This document shows, piece after piece, positions 60,227 to 64,000 of a stretch of 64,000 nt of DNA (its first letter is position 1; each line of letters starts with the position of its first letter). The notes beneath the pieces were generated by a model that did no database searches, had not been told where the DNA came from, and saw only the letters and a list, made by a program, of their open reading frames with translations. Location: positions 2,604,001-2,668,000 of the forward strand of contig CBDDIR010000003.1 of the NCBI GenBank assembly GCA_965229115.1. The letters run 5' to 3'. Source of the stretch: UBA7672 sp965229115. Its GTDB lineage: Bacteria > Pseudomonadota > Alphaproteobacteria > Caulobacterales > Hyphomonadaceae. The translations under genes were made by a program, and so were the position numbers.

Positions 60227-61188
60227 GGCAGCACCCTCACTTCATAGGAATAGCGCGACGCCACAACGACGGTGGTCTCATCCGCCGCGGTGGAAAGCCC
60301 GTGCGATGGCGTGGTCAGCGGCACAACGCGATCACCCACGCGCACGCCGGCGCCATCGAGTGCAACAGGGCGATCAGCCAGAGCATCAAAGCTCTCTGGC
60401 GTCACCGGATGCAGGGTTGCCCCATAGCCATCGGCCACCAGCAACAGGGTGCGATCAGCGCTCCGCACCACAAAGCCGTCCGGCCCGGCGCGGACTTGTG
60501 GCGGTTCCGGGAAGGGGCCGCCGAAGCCGGTGAAGGCGCCAATCGCCAGTTCTGCTGCGGTATCGCCGTCCGGGCGCCACCAGCGGTCGGCGAGAAGACG
60601 CGCGCGCACCTTGGCCCAGTCGCCTTTTGCGCCGAGTAGCGCCAACGCCATCTCCGGGGGCAGCGCATCAAGCGCCTTCAATGCTCCCTCGCGGTAGTGG
60701 GACATTCCCGCCCGCCAGGCGAGCACCTGCCCGATCGGCAGCAAGGTCTCGCTGGTGGCAGATGGCGCGGCTGACGTCATGAAACCCAGCCACTCGTCCG
60801 CCCGCGCGCCTGGCATGCCGGCGATGTTGAGAACGGCATTGGTCAAACCACCCAGAAGCGCACGCGGACGCTCAGAGATCGGACGCGCCAGGGTCGGCAG
60901 CACCTCCCGCCACAAGCGATCGACCACATCGCGTCGCGCGCCGGGGCCGGCAAGTCGCCGCGCTGTCAGGGTCAGGGCGATATCAAACCCAGCCTCGGCA
61001 ACCGCGCCCGTTCGCTCAGGCGCAACGGCATCGACGCTCGCGACCACCGGGTCAAGCAGGGCGGCGATGATGGCGCCGAACAGCTCCTCGTCGAACCCAC
61101 TCTGCGCACGCCGAAACGTTGCGACGCGCGCGTTGAACTGCGGCCGCCCCGCCGCCAGCGCCTTCGCAAGTGGGCTCGAAACGCTCAT
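60211..61188 (-). CDS. Unknown 325-aa protein of the MoxR-vWA operon
   Basis: A 325-residue soluble protein with no recognised family. The first 200 residues are helical, with landmarks FGAIIAALLDPVVASVDAV and RLWREVLPTLARP. The last 120 residues form an all-beta part with a run of propeller-like strands (LLLVADGYGATLHPVTPES, VVPLTTPSHGL, VVVASRYSYEVRVLPW). The ATG overlaps the ATPase stop by 4 bp (ATGA). Its fixed position between the ATPase and the vWA protein marks it as a core component. It could play the adapter role of the third protein in MoxR-vWA ternary systems, but that comparison is only by gene order. Confidence 0.6.
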   Translation of the reverse strand: MSVSSPLAKALAAGRPQFNARVATFRRAQSGFDEELFGAIIAALLDPVVASVDAVAPERTGAVAEAGFDIALTLTARRLAGPGARRDVVDRLWREVLPTLARPISERPRALLGGLTNAVLNIAGMPGARADEWLGFMTSAAPSATSETLLPIGQVLAWRAGMSHYREGALKALDALPPEMALALLGAKGDWAKVRARLLADRWWRPDGDTAAELAIGAFTGFGGPFPEPPQVRAGPDGFVVRSADRTLLLVADGYGATLHPVTPESFDALADRPVALDGAGVRVGDRVVPLTTPSHGLSTAADETTVVVASRYSYEVRVLPWRHP

Positions 61189-62768
61189 CGCTTGGCGCTC
61201 AGCCAGTGAAGATAGTTGGTGTAGCGCTGGTGCAGGTATTTCAGCTTCAGAAGGTCATCATAGGTCGAGCCGTAGAGCTTGCGCCCTTCCACGCGCTCGC
61301 CGATCAGCCGCTCGATCCGCGTCAGTCGCGCACGCACCTCGCGCTCGCTCAGGTCATCAAGGCCCTGCGCAAACTCGTCCGACAGGTTTGCGACGGGATC
61401 ATCGCGGTCGAGGTTGAGCCGGTCATACTCCTCGCACGACAGGTCGAAGGCGTGACGCAGCCAACCGATAGAATCCACCCGCAGGGCGGCATTCTCGGGC
61501 ATCGCAAAGAACGGCGCGTCCGGATCGGGCTTCAGCTTGTCGCGTAGTACGAACGGCAGGATCTGCCGCACGTCTTCAAGGCTCACCTCCTGCCCGCCGC
61601 GGAAGTAAGCCATCGCCTTCGAATAGCTGATCAGCGTCATCAAGTTGCGTACCGAAAGGCCGTTCACCGTCTGGCAGCCGATGTCCTTCAGCCGGTCCCG
61701 TCCATTGTCCGCCGCCGTCACCAGTCCCCAGTCCACGCCCGAAAGGCGCGCGGTATCCTTGGTCATGTACTCATACTGCTCGCCAGCCGTCTCCATGAAC
61801 TCGAACTGGCTCGCAAAGAACTCCATCCGCCGCCGCACCTCGGGCGGGATCGGCACCCGCCTCACCGCCTTGTTCAGCTGTTTCAGCTCGCCCTCGCTGA
61901 ACACGATCTCCGAGGGCACCACATCCTCTGGCCGCAGGTTCTCCTCGATGCGCACCAGCAGGTCCGACAGGAAGCGCGGATTGAACGCCAGCGCCTGCAC
62001 AATCACGTCGATCCTGTCGCGCAGCGCCTCGATCACCTGATAAGTGCCGCCGCCCTTGTCATCGTTCGCCGTCAGGAACCACGCCGCCGGCGGGCATTCG
62101 TGTATCTGCCCCAGCACCTCGGCATAGTTGTCCCCCATCACCGTCAGCAGCGCGCTCTGCGTGCGTGTCGGGATGCGGTTGTATTCGTCGATGATCTTCA
62201 CCCGCATGCCCAGCCACGGCCGCCAGGCAATGCGGATCGCCTCCATGCTCTGCGCGGTCACAAGGTCCGCGGGCAGCGGATTGCCCAGCAGGTCCGCAAT
62301 CGTCATCTGCGGATGCCCATGCTGCATCGCCCGGCGCACATCGCGCACAGGGTAGCCCGCCAGCACGCCCATCAGGATCGCGCTCGCCGTCTTGCCGCGA
62401 CCGGGACCGCCGATGAACAGACACTTGCCCTGGGTTGCGAAGGTCAGCAGAGGCAGCAGCGCGTAGCTCGAATAGCTCTGCGCAGACGGCAGCGTCAGTA
62501 GCCGTTTGGTATCACCGACCCGGTACTGGATCGGCGGGGCGTCGTTGAATTCCACATCATAGTGCGGGCTAATGATCGCGGTGTTGACGATCCAGAAATA
62601 GGCCTGACGAAGCTTCTCGTCGAACGCCGCGGTTTCTCCGCCATGCGCCTCGCCCGTACTGATCGGACCTTCATAAAGATCGGCGACATCGAACGCCTTC
62701 GACGGCGCAGCCGCCTTCGGCTGAGTCGGCGCCTTCGACAAACGCTGAAAAATCGGGAGTTTCGCCAT
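61185..62768 (-). CDS. MoxR-type AAA+ ATPase
   Basis: A 527-residue ATPase. Walker A is GGPGRGKT (residues 120-127), Walker B is KIIDEY (191-196), sensor 1 is LTAND (232-236), and RDRID (250-254) may supply the arginine finger. These match the AAA_3/AAA_5 MoxR-like clade, whose members act as chaperones that use ATP to insert cofactors into or activate vWA-containing partners. The N-terminal 100 residues and the C-terminal region after about 400 are extensions beyond the ATPase core. It is the first gene of the overlapping operon and lies 70 bp downstream of a winged-helix gene. Confidence 0.88.
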   Translation of the reverse strand: MAKLPIFQRLSKAPTQPKAAAPSKAFDVADLYEGPISTGEAHGGETAAFDEKLRQAYFWIVNTAIISPHYDVEFNDAPPIQYRVGDTKRLLTLPSAQSYSSYALLPLLTFATQGKCLFIGGPGRGKTASAILMGVLAGYPVRDVRRAMQHGHPQMTIADLLGNPLPADLVTAQSMEAIRIAWRPWLGMRVKIIDEYNRIPTRTQSALLTVMGDNYAEVLGQIHECPPAAWFLTANDDKGGGTYQVIEALRDRIDVIVQALAFNPRFLSDLLVRIEENLRPEDVVPSEIVFSEGELKQLNKAVRRVPIPPEVRRRMEFFASQFEFMETAGEQYEYMTKDTARLSGVDWGLVTAADNGRDRLKDIGCQTVNGLSVRNLMTLISYSKAMAYFRGGQEVSLEDVRQILPFVLRDKLKPDPDAPFFAMPENAALRVDSIGWLRHAFDLSCEEYDRLNLDRDDPVANLSDEFAQGLDDLSEREVRARLTRIERLIGERVEGRKLYGSTYDDLLKLKYLHQRYTNYLHWLSAKR

Positions 62769-62838
62769 GCTGATGTCCTCGCCACGGGGACAATAGCGAT
62801 CGCCTCTTCATGCACAACGTCAGTCGGAAGTCGTCTGA

Positions 62839-63279
62839 TCAGAGCATGGCTTCGGGTGGCAGTTCGTCGAGCAGGGCTGCGACCATCTCGTCGAGAGAAC
62901 TGGGGTCCGCCACGCGCCTTTTTGCCAGCATGGGCGCGAGCTGTCTGGCGGCGGACGGGTCAAAAAGAACGTGGGCGATGGCTGTCAGGCGATAGCGATC
63001 ATGGTCTCCGCCGGATCGCGCGCCAACGCGCCCATCTCTGTCAGTCTCGACAAGCACCAGCAGCCCCTTGCGCTCAAGGGAAAGGAAAGCGCGTTTGACG
63101 ATCGCCGCATGGGCGCCTGTTCGCTCTGCGGCCTGTTCGACGTCGAGTGGGCCATCCCGGAAATGGCGCAGAAGGGCGTATTGGGCCGGCGCGAGCGCAC
63201 ACAGGCCTTCTGGCCCGAAAAGGCGGTCGATCAATGCGACCAACAGGGTGACCCGGTCATCGTTGTCCAGATCACTCAT
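62839..63279 (-). CDS. MarR-like winged-helix protein upstream of the MoxR operon
   Basis: A 146-residue protein. Residues 30-85 give a winged helix-turn-helix pattern (QYALLRHFRDGPLDVEQAAERTGAH then VKRAFLSLERKGLLVLVE). The C-terminal 50 residues are acidic and helical. The ATG at 63279 follows GGGAAG. It ends 70 bp before the ATPase gene on the same strand and is a likely regulator of that operon, but it might also be a separate unit. It is not closely matched to a named family. Confidence 0.7.
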   Translation of the reverse strand: MSDLDNDDRVTLLVALIDRLFGPEGLCALAPAQYALLRHFRDGPLDVEQAAERTGAHAAIVKRAFLSLERKGLLVLVETDRDGRVGARSGGDHDRYRLTAIAHVLFDPSAARQLAPMLAKRRVADPSSLDEMVAALLDELPPEAML

Positions 63280-63348
63280 ACTCACTTCCCAGCGACCCCG
63301 CATCGTCCTAGGGCGACGCGGGCGCGAGCGCTATAGGGACTGCCCCAA

Positions 63349-63744
63349 TTATTGCTCAAACGCCTTGGCGATTGCAAAGCGAAGCTCGCCTGGATCCACC
63401 GGCTTGGCGACGAAGGCTGCCACGTCGCGCAGCCACGGCGAGCTTGTCAGCATTCCAACGTCCTCGTTCGAACATACGATGATAGGCGGCGGCGCGTTTC
63501 CAAACACGCCGCGCCCGATCAGTTCTACAAGCTCATAGCCCGACATGCGGGGCATCTCGATGTCGGTCACGACAAGATCGACCCTCAGGACCGAAGCGTG
63601 TTGCAACGCTTCGATCCCGTCTTCTGCCTCGGCGCTGTCGAAACCTTCCTGACGCAGAAGCTTGCGTGTCCGCTCCCGCGTCTGCCTGTTTCGATCGACG
63701 ACAAGAGCCCGCAGCAGCGCGCGCGAACCCAGGTCAAGCGGCAT
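63349..63744 (-). CDS. Single-domain response regulator
   Basis: A 131-residue receiver domain without an output domain. The phosphoacceptor Asp61 is in VVTDIEMP, the conserved Lys114 in VAKPVDP, and an acidic residue (Asp17) lies in ALVVDRNRQ. Proteins of this size act by protein contact, for instance as CheY-like or DivK-like regulators. The ATG at 63744 overlaps the preceding gene's stop by 11 bp, so the two are co-transcribed. Neither a kinase nor a phosphatase gene is next to it in the window. Confidence 0.85.
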   Translation of the reverse strand: MPLDLGSRALLRALVVDRNRQTRERTRKLLRQEGFDSAEAEDGIEALQHASVLRVDLVVTDIEMPRMSGYELVELIGRGVFGNAPPPIIVCSNEDVGMLTSSPWLRDVAAFVAKPVDPGELRFAIAKAFEQ

Positions 63745-64000
63745 CACTGGTTTGTCCTTTCTTCCAGCCGGTCGGCCGGACGCGCAGGGCTTCAGGCGTA
63801 CTGATCGGATAGGGCTCCGCCTCGAACAGGACAGGACCAGCGATGCCGAAGGCTTCGCGCGTCAGCGCCAGATAGCGCGGACTGGTCGTCCAGCTGGCTG
63901 CAATCGCCTCGCCGGCCCCATGGGTGGTTTCATAGCGGGTGGGCAGGCCAAGCGGCTTCAGCTGCCAGCCCAGCGACATGAGACGGGACATCGCTGGCGC
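63734..64000 (-). CDS. C-terminal part of a gene cut by the window edge
   Basis: The frame stays open to the right end of the window, so its start is outside. The visible 88 residues read GLPTRYETTHGAGEAIAASW, then RYLALTREAFGIAGPVLFEAE and end RPTGWKKGQTSDAA. I do not recognise the family from this part. It overlaps the response-regulator gene by 11 bp. Confidence 0.6.
   Translation of the reverse strand, partial: APAMSRLMSLGWQLKPLGLPTRYETTHGAGEAIAASWTTSPRYLALTREAFGIAGPVLFEAEPYPISTPEALRVRPTGWKKGQTSDAA

Noticed and set aside
26194..63305. Identical 16-mer GCGACCCCGCATCGTC upstream of the acyl-CoA-synthetase and winged-helix genes (26194-26209 and near 63291-63306)
   Set aside because: One exact 16-mer pair is expected by chance in 64 kb of GC-rich DNA, and the positions relative to the starts differ.

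Overview
This GC-rich window with tightly packed genes reads as a chromosomal segment of an alphaproteobacterium, most like the Caulobacterales/Hyphomonadaceae. The reasons are four TonB-dependent receptors (three of about 1,000 residues from one paralogous family), many TetR regulators, an HME-RND metal pump, DUF1552/DUF1592-type secreted proteins, and dispersed intergenic palindromes of the TTCCTGC-GAAA-GCAGGAA kind. The species assignment is inference. I found no rRNA, tRNA, CRISPR array, integrase or transposase.

Layout. 0.1-2.4 kb: orphan sensor histidine kinase and a TetR regulator. 2.6-6.3 kb: PepSY-TM protein and TonB receptor, probably iron or siderophore uptake. 6.5-10.7 kb: overlapping operon MFS - TetR - aldonolactone-oxidase-like flavoprotein - DSD1-type PLP enzyme. 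10.9-15.7 kb: Cys/His-rich periplasmic protein and a CzcB/CzcA-like RND pump. 15.9-21.2 kb: a 1,778-residue protein made almost entirely of about 220 octapeptides. 21.2-26.2 kb: Crp/Fnr regulator, two paired membrane proteins, a VOC protein and an acyl-CoA-synthetase-like enzyme. 26.3-31.6 kb: TonB receptor diverging from an MFS transporter, with a TetR gene; a matching 20-bp palindrome lies in both control regions, so the three probably form one regulon. 31.8-39.1 kb: two small proteins, a TetR, a cytochrome c, and a secreted DUF1592/DUF1588 + DUF1552 operon. 39.1-40.2 kb: non-coding, repeat-rich. 40.3-50.3 kb: two more large TonB receptors, a small unknown gene, a MerR gene broken by a stop codon beside its SDR partner, and a secreted unknown. 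50.4-55.5 kb: LysR, a BepA-like M48 protease and a DUF305-LVIVD fusion. 55.6-62.8 kb: a six-gene operon whose genes all overlap, reading MoxR-type AAA+ ATPase, unknown 325-residue protein, zincin-vWA fusion, radical SAM enzyme, unknown 196-residue protein, PaaK-like adenylating enzyme. 62.8-64 kb: winged-helix protein, single-domain response regulator and a gene cut by the window edge.

The best candidate for an undescribed system is the 55.6-62.8 kb operon. It combines a MoxR/vWA chaperone pair and a zincin with radical SAM and adenylate-forming enzymes, which suggests assembly or chemical modification of an unidentified target. The octapeptide giant is the second candidate. The transport genes otherwise look like substrate-specific uptake modules: outer-membrane receptor, inner-membrane carrier and local repressor. 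All family assignments were made by reading motifs; no database search was run.
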